Source of the DNA: Phycisphaerae bacterium
GTDB taxonomy: Bacteria; Planctomycetota; Phycisphaerae; Sedimentisphaerales; Sedimentisphaeraceae
Length of the DNA: 58,163 nucleotides
Assembly: GCA_027078365.1 (NCBI GenBank)
Contig: JALWYQ010000025.1
Coordinates: forward strand, 1-58,163
Direction of reading: 5' to 3'
The position numbers and the translations under genes were made by a program. Below the pieces are notes generated by a model. It was not told the origin of the DNA. It saw only the letters and a list, made by a program, of their open reading frames with translations, and made no database searches. Below, piece by piece: positions 33,581-42,247 of this stretch (position 1 is its first letter; the number at the start of each line of letters is the position of its first letter).

Positions 33581-34033
33581 ATGAGCGATGAAATGAACAA
33601 TGTAAATCCTGAACAAGAAGATAATGTCAATGACCAAACTTCTGGACAAGAACAAGCTCCCCAAAGCTCCAATGAGCAGTTAGATGTTGCAACAGAAAAG
33701 GCTGTAGAAAAACCGCAAATATCTCAAGACTCAAAAAATCTCGCCCTGCTTTGCCATTTGCTTGGCATATTTACAGTAATACTTGGCCCATTAGTTATCT
33801 GGCTACTATACAAAGACAAAGATGAATATGTAAGCAATCAAGGTAAAGAATCTCTAAACCTTCAACTGACCGTATTAATAATTTGTGGTGGTTTGTCAAT
33901 TCTAAATGTAATCGGCATACCTATTATAGTGATAGTTATACTAGCAAATACTATTTTCCGTATTCTTGCAACTATCGCCACTAGCAAAGGCGAAGATTAC
34001 AAGTATCCGTTTAGCTTCAAGATTCTAAAATAA
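33581..34033 (+). CDS. DUF4870 membrane protein
   Basis: About 150 residues from ATG 33581, after AGGGAG; an earlier ATG at 33557 has none. The first ~55 residues are a Glu/Gln/Asn-rich soluble tail. Then comes the DUF4870 domain: LALLCHLLGIFTVILGPLVIWLLYKDKDEYV followed by two further helices, typical of this Tic20-like family. Function of the family is unknown. It lies alone between murA and a terminator; no evidence links it to either neighbour. Confidence 0.82.
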   Translation: MSDEMNNVNPEQEDNVNDQTSGQEQAPQSSNEQLDVATEKAVEKPQISQDSKNLALLCHLLGIFTVILGPLVIWLLYKDKDEYVSNQGKESLNLQLTVLIICGGLSILNVIGIPIIVIVILANTIFRILATIATSKGEDYKYPFSFKILK

Positions 34034-34069
34034 TCATTACAATCTAAAGCATTTTATTCGCTTTCCTCT

Positions 34070-34087
34070 TTAACTGCTTTAACGCAA
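34070..34087. repeat. Dispersed 17-18 bp repeat, copy 2
   Basis: TTAACTGCTTTAACGCAA, the reverse complement of the word at 3046-3063, located 36 bases after the DUF4870 gene and just before a large hairpin. Confidence 0.7.
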
Positions 34088-34093
34088 ATAACG

Positions 34094-34146
34094 AAAACTG
34101 GGACTTCTGCACCGAGCCAAGGGCTGGTTGCAGGTGTCTCAGTTTT
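34094..34146. terminator. Large extended stem-loop between convergent genes
   Basis: AAAACTGGGAC pairs with GTCTCAGTTTT with one mismatch, then CTGCA/TGCAG and AGCC/GGCT close on an AAG loop, making a stem of more than 20 pairs. Its edge overlaps the stop codon of the flavin reductase gene. A-rich and T-rich ends allow termination in both directions. Confidence 0.7.
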
Positions 34147-34660
34147 ACTTGGAATCGTGATAGGTCGTCGCTTTTTTAGGCGTCTTTCCGTGTTTGATGT
34201 CTCTGTAATATGAATACGTCATAGCTGTGGCAGAGGCGTTTATCTTCTCAGCAGCTATAATCTTTCCTATAAATATCGTATGCGTGTAGATGTCGAGGGC
34301 ATCTATAACCTCGGCCTCAATATAGCTTGTTATATTCTCTTGCAGTATCGGGCAAGCTGTTTCACCAAGGCGATATTTAACATCGGTAAATTTATCTACA
34401 TCCTTACCGCTCTTAAAACCAAATGGACCAAAATCTCTCATGGCTGCATCTTGAGAAACAATATTCACAGAGAATTTGCCACTACTGGCAATCATATCAT
34501 GTGTAAAATTCTCTTTATTGACACTAATAGCTATCGTAGCTGGGGCGGGAGTAATTTGAAACACTGTATTGACAATGCAAGCGTTTATCTTCCCATTATC
34601 ATTTGCACCAACAATACAGATACTGTAACTTAAATCAAACAAAGCGTCATAATCTATCAT
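34145..34660 (-). CDS. Flavin reductase family protein (Hrb/flavoredoxin-like FMN-binding)
   Basis: About 171 residues from ATG 34660, six bases after GGAGG; an in-frame upstream start lacks such a site. The FMN-binding split-barrel is recognised by YDALFDLSYSICIVGA, a NTVFQITPAPATIAISVNK segment and FSVNIVSQDA. It resembles the flavoprotein domain of high-molecular-weight rubredoxins of anaerobes but lacks the C-terminal rubredoxin. It may transfer electrons from a reduced nicotinamide partner to rubredoxin or oxygen-detoxifying enzymes. No rubredoxin or flavodiiron gene is adjacent, so the partner is unknown. Confidence 0.85.
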   Translation of the reverse strand: MIDYDALFDLSYSICIVGANDNGKINACIVNTVFQITPAPATIAISVNKENFTHDMIASSGKFSVNIVSQDAAMRDFGPFGFKSGKDVDKFTDVKYRLGETACPILQENITSYIEAEVIDALDIYTHTIFIGKIIAAEKINASATAMTYSYYRDIKHGKTPKKATTYHDSK

Positions 34661-34798
34661 ATCAAGCCTCCACAATTAGTGTTTTTAATCGAAATCTCCT
34701 CTTGTCCATACTAACAGCTCTAAGAGCCCTATACAAGAAACTCTTTAGAGAGACAAAGATACTTGCAAAAAAACATATGCGCAGCTATCATGGCGGCA

Positions 34799-35281
34799 AT
34801 GGCAAAGAAGAAAGAAGAAAAAAAGAATAACACGCCTCAGATTCGTAACAAGAAGGCTTTTCACGACTATATAATTCTTGAAAAGATTGAGGCAGGATTG
34901 TCTTTGACTGGCAGTGAGGTTAAGAGTCTGCGGCTTGGTAATGCTGATTTAAATGGGGCATACGCTAAAATCGTACGCGGTGAGTGTTTGCTTGTTGGTG
35001 CAAAGATTGAGCAATACAAGGAAGCCACTTACAACAACCACGATGTATCACGAAACCGTAAGCTCCTTCTACATAAATCGCAGATAAGAAAATTAATGGC
35101 GAAGCTAGACCAGCGTGGATTTACGTTAGTACCGCTGCGCATCTATTTTAATGCAAGAGGTCTGGCAAAACTCGAAATAGCCCTTGCAAAAGGAAAGCAG
35201 GTGCATGATAAACGTGCATCGATACGAGACAAGGACCAAAAACGAGACATTGAAAGAAGTATGAAGTCTTATCGATACTAA
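34799..35281 (+). CDS. smpB: SsrA-binding protein SmpB
   Basis: About 160 residues, normal size. I start at ATG 34799 (MAKKKEEKK); two upstream in-frame starts at 34763 and 34790 are possible, and none has a strong ribosome site. The OB-fold core has YIILEKIEAGLSLTGSEVKSLR, NGAYAKI, NHDVSRNRKLLLH and the basic tail RDIERSMKSYRY, which inserts in the decoding site with tmRNA. It rescues stalled ribosomes. The tmRNA gene itself is not recognised in this window. Confidence 0.93.
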   Translation: MAKKKEEKKNNTPQIRNKKAFHDYIILEKIEAGLSLTGSEVKSLRLGNADLNGAYAKIVRGECLLVGAKIEQYKEATYNNHDVSRNRKLLLHKSQIRKLMAKLDQRGFTLVPLRIYFNARGLAKLEIALAKGKQVHDKRASIRDKDQKRDIERSMKSYRY

Positions 35282-35317
35282 AGTAACAAAATTAAATCAT
35301 AAACGAGGGAATGCGTT

Positions 35318-35722
35318 ATGAGCGATGAGAAAAAAATCATAGTTGACGACGACTGGAAGAAGCAAGCACAAACAGAAAAAGAAAAATTAGCTTCAGAGAT
35401 AAAGAAAGAAAAGGAACAAGAAACCAAACGAAGCTTGCCAAAAGGCGATATATCCGGCTTAATTAATATGCTGACAACTCAGGCGATGTTTGCCCTTGGT
35501 TTGATTGCCCCTCCAGGCGAAGAGGATAAGATTAAAGTCGATCTTGCCCTTGCCAAATACAACATCGATCTGCTAGAAGCCCTTGAAGAAAAAACAAAGG
35601 GCAACCTGCTTGGTGGTGAAGCAAATCTACTCAACGATTCACTCAATCAATTAAGAATGATATTTGTTCAAGTCTCATCCGCATCTAAAGATGCCAGCAA
35701 CAAAGAAAAAACGGAGCAATAG
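35318..35722 (+). CDS. DUF1844 protein
   Basis: 134 residues. The charged N-terminal half (DDDWKKQAQTEKEKLA) leads to the DUF1844 domain: LINMLTTQAMFALGLI followed by DLALAKYNIDLLEALEEKTKGNL and LRMIFVQVS. Function is unknown; members are widespread in planctomycetes, Verrucomicrobia and Acidobacteria. Its stop overlaps the GTG start of trpC by one base, indicating translational coupling, and the operon continues with a TauE-like protein. GAGGG lies ten bases before the ATG. Confidence 0.88.
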   Translation: MSDEKKIIVDDDWKKQAQTEKEKLASEIKKEKEQETKRSLPKGDISGLINMLTTQAMFALGLIAPPGEEDKIKVDLALAKYNIDLLEALEEKTKGNLLGGEANLLNDSLNQLRMIFVQVSSASKDASNKEKTEQ

Positions 35723-36531
35723 TGGCAACAATTCTAGACAAAATTATAGCTGATAAGCAGCTTGAGATAGCCGAGCATAAAAGCCGCGTTAGCCAAGATG
35801 AACTAATCGAAAAGATTAAGGCTCTACCAAAATGTAGAGACTTTGCCAAGGCGATATCAAAGAAGAATCCTCGCGGCATAAACGTTATTGCTGAGGTCAA
35901 AAAAGCATCCCCATCTGCCGGTGTTATTCGCAGTGATTTCGACCCAGCAGCAATAGCCAAGATATACAACGACTGCGGCGCCGATGCTATTAGTGTGCTA
36001 ACTGATGAGAAATACTTTCAAGGCAAACTAGAATTTCTCTCACAAGTAAAAGCAGTGGTTGATTGCCCTGTTATGCGTAAAGACTTTATCGTTGATGAGT
36101 ATCAAGTATATGAGGCTAGAGCAAATCAAGCTGATGCAATACTACTAATCGCAGAAGCTCTTGATACCAGTGAGCTCATAGAATTACTCAAACTAGCTCA
36201 CAGCCTAACACTTGGGGTGCTTGTGGAGGTTCACACCTTAGAATCACTCCTTTCGATAAAGGATTTAATAGATATCTCTGCTAAGAAAAAGACTCTTCTT
36301 GGCATAAACAACAGAAACCTCAAGACAATGACTGTTGACATTGAAAACACTGCGCATATCAGTGGTTTTGTGGACAATAAAAATAGATTGGTAGCTGAGA
36401 GTGGAATCAAAACACGAATCGATGTAGAGAGGCTAATCAATCTTGAAATCGGTGGCGTATTAATTGGAGAAACTCTCTGCAAGAACGAAGATATCGCCGC
36501 TAAATTTAAGGAGCTATTTGGAAATGCCTAA
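35722..36531 (+). CDS. trpC: Indole-3-glycerol phosphate synthase
   Basis: 269 residues, a TIM-barrel enzyme of tryptophan synthesis. VIAEVKKASPSAGVI carries the catalytic Glu and Lys, SVLTDEKYFQG and VMRKDFIVDEYQVYEARA give the second Lys, and LGINNRNLKT and AESGIKT complete the phosphate site. The start is a GTG overlapping the DUF1844 stop, with CGGAG nine bases upstream. No other trp genes are adjacent, which is unlike typical trp operons. It ends inside the next gene with an eight-base overlap. Confidence 0.94.
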   Translation: MATILDKIIADKQLEIAEHKSRVSQDELIEKIKALPKCRDFAKAISKKNPRGINVIAEVKKASPSAGVIRSDFDPAAIAKIYNDCGADAISVLTDEKYFQGKLEFLSQVKAVVDCPVMRKDFIVDEYQVYEARANQADAILLIAEALDTSELIELLKLAHSLTLGVLVEVHTLESLLSIKDLIDISAKKKTLLGINNRNLKTMTVDIENTAHISGFVDNKNRLVAESGIKTRIDVERLINLEIGGVLIGETLCKNEDIAAKFKELFGNA

Positions 36532-36913
36532 CTTGCTTAATACAAATCCAAACATTGGCCTTACGTTAGTTGCTCTCTTGGGCCTATTTACCGGTATAGT
36601 AAGTGGCCTATTAGGAATTGGAGGCGCGGTAGTTGTAATCCCTATACTCGTATTTGTCTTTGGATTTGACCAACACATGGCTCAGGGAACAACTCTGGCA
36701 ATGATGCTTCCTCCTGTCACTTTTTTGGCTGTGATGCAATACCACAAATCTGGACACATCACTTGGAAGATTGCCCTTTTGCTAAGCGCAGGCTTCTTTA
36801 TTGGTGGCTTGCTCGGAAGTAAGATTGCAACAAATATTGATGCAGCAACACTCAAAAGAATGTTTGGAATTATGCTACTAATAATCTCTCTAAAGATGAT
36901 ACTCTCTAACTAA
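36524..36913 (+). CDS. Half-length TauE/SafE-family membrane protein
   Basis: About 129 residues from ATG 36524, after GGAGC; a longer frame to 36464 lies within trpC. Four hydrophobic helices and the family motifs GLFTGIVSGLLGIGGAVVVIP and QGTTLAM, with GGLLGSKIA later, match one half of TauE/SafE anion transporters. Half-size members are common and are thought to dimerise. Transported substrate (sulfite, sulfoacetate or other anion) is unknown. It overlaps trpC by eight bases and probably shares its transcript. Confidence 0.87.
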   Translation: MPNLLNTNPNIGLTLVALLGLFTGIVSGLLGIGGAVVVIPILVFVFGFDQHMAQGTTLAMMLPPVTFLAVMQYHKSGHITWKIALLLSAGFFIGGLLGSKIATNIDAATLKRMFGIMLLIISLKMILSN

Positions 36914-36968
36914 TAGCAAGCATCGTTTTAAATTCTGACATTATGTTGAATTAACCTGTGAGAACAAG

Positions 36969-37160
36969 ATGATTATTAAAGCAAAATGCCCTCACTGTTA
37001 CAAAGAATTCAATATTGATAAACAAATCCAAGGCAAGCTTTGCCAATGCCCCAAATGCTCTGGATTATTTAGAATGCCCAAGCTAGATAAAGCCATATCA
37101 AAATCCAAATCGCTTCAATCGAGCGCATTCGTTGATGCCAAAGGTAATGTGTACGGTTAA
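36969..37160 (+). CDS. Small zinc-ribbon protein (MJ0042-like)
   Basis: 63 residues. CPHC, then CQCPKC after 17 residues, form a compact zinc ribbon followed by a basic tail (KAISKSKSLQSS). This is like MJ0042-type domains, often at the N-terminus of bacterial membrane or lipoproteins, but here it stands alone. Function is unknown. No strong ribosome site precedes the ATG (GTGAGAACAAG). The gene is in the gap between the TauE gene and the reverse-strand DUF2442 gene. It could be a fragment of a longer protein. Confidence 0.6.
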   Translation: MIIKAKCPHCYKEFNIDKQIQGKLCQCPKCSGLFRMPKLDKAISKSKSLQSSAFVDAKGNVYG

Positions 37161-37246
37161 CGAAATTGAATTAAACCGCTTATTATATTTTAGAACCATT
37201 GGAAATCGTTTTTTAATTTATAATTTCCAACATAACTCAATGACGA

Positions 37247-37501
37247 TCAGGTACTGTGTGTTGTTAGCATTTTTTCATATATTGTTTCAGGAGCAATATC
37301 AATTTCATTATTCCAAACTATTGTTCCAAGCTCATTGTTGACGGGAAAATTCTTAAAGAAATCAATGTCTATAAATTTATCAAAGACGCCACCTTTACCA
37401 ATATAACTAGAAAAATCAACTACTCCCTGCTTATTGTTCTCAAACACAACCTTTAGCTTGTAGCCTTCTATATATTCCGCATTTATAATATCACAAAGCA
37501 T
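37247..37501 (-). CDS. DUF2442 protein
   Basis: 84 residues with the family signatures VVFENNKQGVVDFSSYIGKGGVF, TIVWNNEIDIAPETIYEKM. DUF2442 proteins are small, often encoded beside DUF4160 proteins in pairs that behave like mobile or toxin-antitoxin-like modules; function remains open. Here the DUF4160 partner lies 11 bases upstream but seems truncated. A GAG-rich ribosome site (AGGAGAACTTGTC) precedes the ATG. Confidence 0.8.
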   Translation of the reverse strand: MLCDIINAEYIEGYKLKVVFENNKQGVVDFSSYIGKGGVFDKFIDIDFFKNFPVNNELGTIVWNNEIDIAPETIYEKMLTTHST

Positions 37502-37512
37502 GACAAGTTCTC

Positions 37513-37704
37513 CTATTCCAGCGGTTCTATTTTTAGTGGTGGTTGGTTAGAGTTTGCAAGCTCCAAATCTGCCATTAACTCTTGCTTATGTAACATCGCC
37601 CATTCCATAACCAAGCCAAGTGCCCTTGGAGAAATAGGATTCTCAAGCGTTAAGCAACGGCCACTTGCAATTCCAAAGCACATCGCCCCTTCATGTCCCT
37701 TCAT
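37513..37704 (-). pseudogene. DUF4160 protein, apparently truncated at its N-terminus
   Basis: 63 residues. The second part matches the end of DUF4160 (SPRALGLVMEWAMLHKQELMADLELANSN then IEPL), but the usual first ~25 residues, ending PPHFHAxY, are missing. The first codons (MKGHEGA) come from a repeat-like stretch ATGAAGGGACATGAAGG that adjoins the dispersed 17-bp repeat at 37710. So the gene start appears to have been replaced by repeat sequence. There is no clear ribosome site. It may still be translated as a short protein. A search for intact homologues would show whether the break is at this junction. Confidence 0.65.
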
Positions 37705-37709
37705 GATCT

Positions 37710-37726
37710 TTGCGTTAAAGCAGTTA
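37710..37726. repeat. Dispersed 17-bp repeat, copy 3 (overlaps glnS stop)
   Basis: TTGCGTTAAAGCAGTTA; its last three bases form the glnS stop codon (on the reverse strand). Same word at 3046-3063 and, inverted, at 34070-34087. Confidence 0.7.
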
Positions 37727-39460
37727 GCTTTTTTTCTTCTGTTGTTTTTGTTTGGCTTGATTATCTCTTTGTTTTAGGATTTTTGCCCAGGTGTCTTTTA
37801 AGCCTACCGTCTTGTTAAAGATAATATTATCTGGAGTTGAATCCTTATCGCAGCAGAAGTAACCCAATCTTTCAAACTGCACTCTCTCAAATGGTTTTAC
37901 GTCTGCAAGGCTTGGCTCAAGCTTGCAATTGAGCGTCTTTAGAGAATCTTTGTTTATGTTGTCGGTAAAATCACCGCCTTCTTCTACCTTTTCAGGATTC
38001 TCTGTAGTGAATAGATGGTCATAAATGTTTACCTTACCATCAATCGCATGCTCGGCAGAAACCCAATGCAGCGTTGCCTTAACTTTTCTGCCATCTGGCG
38101 CATCGCCACCCCTTGTTTGCGGGTCAAATGTACAACGTAATTCTACTATTTCACCCTTATCATCCTTGATAACCTCATTACAAGTTATAAAGTACGCATA
38201 GCGCAGACGAACCTCTCTACCAGGAGCTAGGCGGAAAAACTTTTTAGGGGGCTCTTCCATAAAGTCTTCTCGTTCGATGTAGAGTTCTTTAGAGAAAGGC
38301 ACCTTTCTTGAACCTTGAGAAGCATCTTCTGGGTTATTAATCGCCTCTAACTGCTCAACACCATCTTCAGGGAAATTGGTGATTACAACCTTAAGTGGAT
38401 TTAGAACTGCCATAACCCTCTTAGAGGTCTTGTTGAGGTCCTTACGCAAACAATGCTCAAGCAGTGCATAATCAACGCATGAGTTTTGTTTGTTTACGCC
38501 AATAACTCTGCAGAATTCACGAATCGCCTCTGGAGAGAAACCTCTGCGCCTCAAACCTGAGATTGTAGGCATACGGGGGTCGTCCCAGCCACTGACGTAA
38601 TTTTGCTCAACAAGAGAAAGAAGCTTTCTTTTGCTCATAACAGTATAGGTTAGGTTGAGTCTTGCAAATTCAATCTGCTGTGGATGATGAATTCCAAGTT
38701 GCTCGAGGAACCAGTCGTAGAGAGGTCTGTGATCTTCAAATTCCAAAGTACAAACTGAGTGAGTAATCCCCTCGAATGAATCCTCTAATCCGTGTGCCCA
38801 GTCGTACATAGGATAAATACACCATTTATCACCCGTCCTGTGGTGAGTTGCGTGTAAGATTCTATACATAACTGGATCACGCATATTCAGATTAGACGAC
38901 GCCATATCAATCTTTGCACGAAGAACTTTTGAACCATCTGGGAACTCACCATTTTTCATTCTTTCAAATAGCTCTAGGTTCTCCTCAGCACTTCTATCTC
39001 TAAAGGGACTATTGGTTCCAGGTTCTGTGAGAGTGCCACGCATCTTGCGAATCTCTTCAGTGCTAAGATCGCAAACATATGCCTTGCCTGCACGAATAAG
39101 CTCCTTAGCTAGTTCGTACATCCTATCAAAATAGTCTGACGCAAAGAAGAGATTCTCACCCCAATCCCAGCCAAGCCACTTAACATCTTCTATGATTGAG
39201 TTAACATACTCATCTTCTTCCTTTGCTGGGTTGGTATCGTCAAAACGAAGATTACAGATACCACCAAAATCTTTAGCTAGGCCAAAATTAAGACATATGC
39301 TCTTTGCATGGCCAATATGGAGATAACCATTTGGTTCTGGAGGAAAACGTGTATGAACCTGCATCTTATCGCCTGATTGCGCAACTGCTTTGGAGATTAT
39401 ATCACGAATGAAATCTCTTTGCACTTCATCTGATCTATTTGCCTGTGACTCTTTAGACAT
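37724..39460 (-). CDS. glnS: Glutaminyl-tRNA synthetase
   Basis: 578 residues, full length. [16 protein letters not shown] is the class I HIGH motif, [11 protein letters not shown] the KMSKS motif, and [16 protein letters not shown] the acceptor-stem binding region; the C-terminal beta-barrel anticodon domains follow. It charges tRNA-Gln directly, so glutamine does not depend wholly on the amidotransferase route. GAGG lies before the ATG. It is divergent from gltX, and both use the same short 177-base intergenic region. The extreme C-terminus is a basic KQKQQKKKS tail. Confidence 0.95.
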   Translation of the reverse strand: MSKESQANRSDEVQRDFIRDIISKAVAQSGDKMQVHTRFPPEPNGYLHIGHAKSICLNFGLAKDFGGICNLRFDDTNPAKEEDEYVNSIIEDVKWLGWDWGENLFFASDYFDRMYELAKELIRAGKAYVCDLSTEEIRKMRGTLTEPGTNSPFRDRSAEENLELFERMKNGEFPDGSKVLRAKIDMASSNLNMRDPVMYRILHATHHRTGDKWCIYPMYDWAHGLEDSFEGITHSVCTLEFEDHRPLYDWFLEQLGIHHPQQIEFARLNLTYTVMSKRKLLSLVEQNYVSGWDDPRMPTISGLRRRGFSPEAIREFCRVIGVNKQNSCVDYALLEHCLRKDLNKTSKRVMAVLNPLKVVITNFPEDGVEQLEAINNPEDASQGSRKVPFSKELYIEREDFMEEPPKKFFRLAPGREVRLRYAYFITCNEVIKDDKGEIVELRCTFDPQTRGGDAPDGRKVKATLHWVSAEHAIDGKVNIYDHLFTTENPEKVEEGGDFTDNINKDSLKTLNCKLEPSLADVKPFERVQFERLGYFCCDKDSTPDNIIFNKTVGLKDTWAKILKQRDNQAKQKQQKKKS

Positions 39461-39637
39461 AACTATACCTCAATACAACGATAGTTTTTTTAATATTAAG
39501 GGCGTGATTATAACAGAAAGCTAAAGAATATTAAAACAATATAATTCATATGCCGCTACTTGACTTTAATCTTTATCTGGCTTAGAGTTATAGCATATAA
39601 ATAATAAAAACTACCCATAAGTTTTATGAGGAAATAC

Positions 39638-41266
39638 ATGGTTATTACTAGATTCGCACCATCACCAACTGGATACCTACATATCGGAGGAGCAAGAACT
39701 GCTCTGTTTAACTGGCTGCTTGCTCGTAAGATGGGCGGAAAATTCATCCTTCGCATTGAAGATACGGATCAAAAACGCAATACTCCAACAGCAATGCAAC
39801 AGGTTATTGATGATCTGCGCTGGTTAGGGCTCGACTGGGATGAAGGACCTGAAGTTGGCGGACCAAACGGCCCATACCTTCAGAGCCAAAGACGAGAAAT
39901 CTACGATAAATACTTGAATCAGCTGCTAGATGAAGGCAAGGCCTACTACTGCTTTGATACGGCAGAAGAGCTCGCCGCAATGAGACAAAAGGCTGAAAGG
40001 GAGAAAAAGAGTTTCATTTACCGCAGACCAGAGACGCTACCTACCAAAGAAGATGTAGAAGCAGCAAAAGCCCAAGGCAAGCCTGTAACCGTGCGTTTTG
40101 CCGTTCCACAAGATAAGCCTATCGTCGTTAGGGATATTATTCGCGGCGAAGTGACGTTCGCCCCAGAAGAAATCGCAGATTTTATAATTTGCAAATCAGA
40201 CGGATTCCCAACTTACCATTTTGCAGTGGTTATTGATGATGAGCTTATGGGCGTAACCCACGTAATGCGAGGTCAAGAGCATCTAATGAATACTCCTGCT
40301 CACCAATGCCTCCAAGAGGCGCTTGGCTTTAGAACTCCAGAATACGCCCATATGTCTATAACGGTCAGTGATAATGGCGGCAAACTCTCGAAAAGGGAAC
40401 GCCCAAATACTCTGCGCAAAGCCATCAAGGCTGCAAACAGCCTAGATAAAGCGTCCATTGCTAAGGCGGGCAATATATCATTGGAAGAGTTAGAATCTTT
40501 CCTAAAAAAGAAAACCACTCCAGAAGAGACATCGATAAATGCAATGGCAGATTTTATTGGAATTGATTTGCCTGAGATAAATGTAGTCGATTTTGTTAAG
40601 AGTGGCTATATTCCAGAGGCTCTAGTTAACTTTACTGCTCTACTGGGTTGGAATCCTGGAGACGAACGTGAGATTATGAGTCTAGAAGAGTTGATAGAAG
40701 CATTCGACGAGAAAAGGTTAAATAAAGCAAATAGCTTCTTCGACCGAAACAAGCTCTCATCATTCAATATGGAACACATCTCACGAATGGATTCTGCTAA
40801 ACTCGTTGGTCATATGCGCAGATTCTTAGAGCTTAATAATAGTCCTATGCTAGCCGCAGACGATGCCCTGCTAGAGAGATTGATAGAGCTCAACAAAGGA
40901 GCAAAAACTCTCAGAGACATTGAGAGTAAATGCTTGCTATTCTTTATTGAAGACAGCGAGATAGAGTTCGATGAGAAAGCAGTTAAAAAAGTTCTACTCA
41001 AGAATGACAACGAAGGTTGCAAGGTTTTAGAGATGTTAAAAGAAGAGCTCGGCAAGCTCGAAGACTTTTCAGCACACTCAATCGAAACTCTATTGCGCAG
41101 CATATGCGAAGAGAAAGAAATCGGACTCGGCAAAGTCGCTCAACCTCTGCGTATAGCACTTAGCGGCTCAACTATTAGCCCAGCAATATTCGATACGGTA
41201 GAGATTCTTGGAAAAGCCAAGACCATCGCTAGGATAGATATTGCTCTAGCAAAATTTTATAACTAA
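39638..41266 (+). CDS. gltX: Glutamyl-tRNA synthetase
   Basis: About 542 residues from ATG 39638, after GAGG; an ATG at 39626 overlaps that site. HIGH motif is FAPSPTGYLHIGGARTALFNW and the KMSKS equivalent GGKLSKRE. Near residues 250-290 a stretch of about 40 residues after KLSKRE (NTLRKAIKAANSLD to KKTTPEE) seems longer than in many bacterial homologues. It charges tRNA-Glu. With glnS present, it is probably of the discriminating type, but that is inference. A PfkB kinase gene follows 20 bases later. Confidence 0.94.
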   Translation: MVITRFAPSPTGYLHIGGARTALFNWLLARKMGGKFILRIEDTDQKRNTPTAMQQVIDDLRWLGLDWDEGPEVGGPNGPYLQSQRREIYDKYLNQLLDEGKAYYCFDTAEELAAMRQKAEREKKSFIYRRPETLPTKEDVEAAKAQGKPVTVRFAVPQDKPIVVRDIIRGEVTFAPEEIADFIICKSDGFPTYHFAVVIDDELMGVTHVMRGQEHLMNTPAHQCLQEALGFRTPEYAHMSITVSDNGGKLSKRERPNTLRKAIKAANSLDKASIAKAGNISLEELESFLKKKTTPEETSINAMADFIGIDLPEINVVDFVKSGYIPEALVNFTALLGWNPGDEREIMSLEELIEAFDEKRLNKANSFFDRNKLSSFNMEHISRMDSAKLVGHMRRFLELNNSPMLAADDALLERLIELNKGAKTLRDIESKCLLFFIEDSEIEFDEKAVKKVLLKNDNEGCKVLEMLKEELGKLEDFSAHSIETLLRSICEEKEIGLGKVAQPLRIALSGSTISPAIFDTVEILGKAKTIARIDIALAKFYN

Positions 41267-41286
41267 TAATAACAAGGATGGATAAT

Positions 41287-42192
41287 ATGTCTCTTTTAGT
41301 AACAGGTTCAATAGGTATTGATACGGTAAAGACTCCTTTTGGTAGAAGTGCAGATAGCATTGGTGGTTCGGCAGTCTTTTTTAGCTATTCTGCCAGTTTT
41401 TTCACTCCGGTAAGATTTCTAGGCGTTGTTGGAAAGGACTTCCCTTTTGATTTATCAGAAATATTCAAAGATAGAGACATCTCTCTAGAGGGCCTAGAGG
41501 TGCGAGAAAATAGCAAGACATTTCGTTGGCATGGCTCCTATGAAGGTAGTATGAATGAGGCAAATACGGATATGGTCGAGCTAAATGTTTTAGCTGAAGA
41601 ACCTGCAAAGATGCCAGAGAGCTACAAAGATTCTGAGTTCATCTTCCTTGCCAACACACACCCTGATATCCAGATGCAAATATTAGAGCAAGCCCATAAT
41701 CCTAAGTTTGTCGCAGCGGATACCATGAACCTATGGATTGAGACAGAACGTGAGAGCTTAAAGAGGCTATTAGAGCGTATTAATTGTTTAATCTTAAATG
41801 AGGATGAAGCAAAACAGCTCACTGGCAGATTCAACCTAATTGCTGCTGGTGAAGATATTATGGATATGGGGCCAGAAGTTGTAATTATCAAAAAAGGGGA
41901 ACATGGCTCTATAATGCGTGATGCAACAGGAGAATGCTTTGTGTTGCCGGCATACCCAACAAAAATTGTAATAGACCCAACAGGTGCAGGAGATTCTTTC
42001 GCTGGTGGATTTATGGGATATATAGCAAAGAGCCAAAAGTTAGACAACACCACTCTTAGACAGGCTATCGCCTATGGAACGGCCTGCTCATCATTTACTA
42101 TTGGAGACTTCTCTCTACACGGCATAAAATCTACAACGCTCGCGCAGCTAGACGATAGAGTTGAAACGCTCAGAAAAGCGACGCTATTTTAA
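41287..42192 (+). CDS. PfkB-family carbohydrate kinase
   Basis: About 301 residues from ATG 41287, eight bases after AAGGA; the ATG at 41278 abuts that site. The ribokinase fold shows the N-terminal IGGSAVFFSYSA and RFLGVVGKDFP, and the C-terminal signature DPTGAGDSFAGGF with the catalytic Asp. Substrate is not evident; adenosine kinase-like or sugar kinases are possible. It starts 20 bases after gltX and ends at a terminator, so it is probably in the gltX transcript. Confidence 0.88.
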   Translation: MSLLVTGSIGIDTVKTPFGRSADSIGGSAVFFSYSASFFTPVRFLGVVGKDFPFDLSEIFKDRDISLEGLEVRENSKTFRWHGSYEGSMNEANTDMVELNVLAEEPAKMPESYKDSEFIFLANTHPDIQMQILEQAHNPKFVAADTMNLWIETERESLKRLLERINCLILNEDEAKQLTGRFNLIAAGEDIMDMGPEVVIIKKGEHGSIMRDATGECFVLPAYPTKIVIDPTGAGDSFAGGFMGYIAKSQKLDNTTLRQAIAYGTACSSFTIGDFSLHGIKSTTLAQLDDRVETLRKATLF

Positions 42193-42200
42193 AAATCAGC

Positions 42201-42241
42201 AACTGACTGCGCCGAGCCTAGCGGGCTTAACGCAGTCAGTT
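42201..42241. terminator. Bidirectional terminator between PfkB and PAP2 genes
   Basis: AACTGACTGCG and CGCAGTCAGTT are 11-base perfect arms with an inner GCC/GGC hairpin, between convergent genes. T-rich beyond the right arm and A-rich before the left arm. Confidence 0.88.
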
Positions 42242-42247
42242 GTTTTG

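Noticed and set aside
34094-34146. Second attC site
   Set aside because: The hairpin is large and bulged like an attC, but its ends lack the RYYYAAC and GTTRRRY cores and there is no cassette context.
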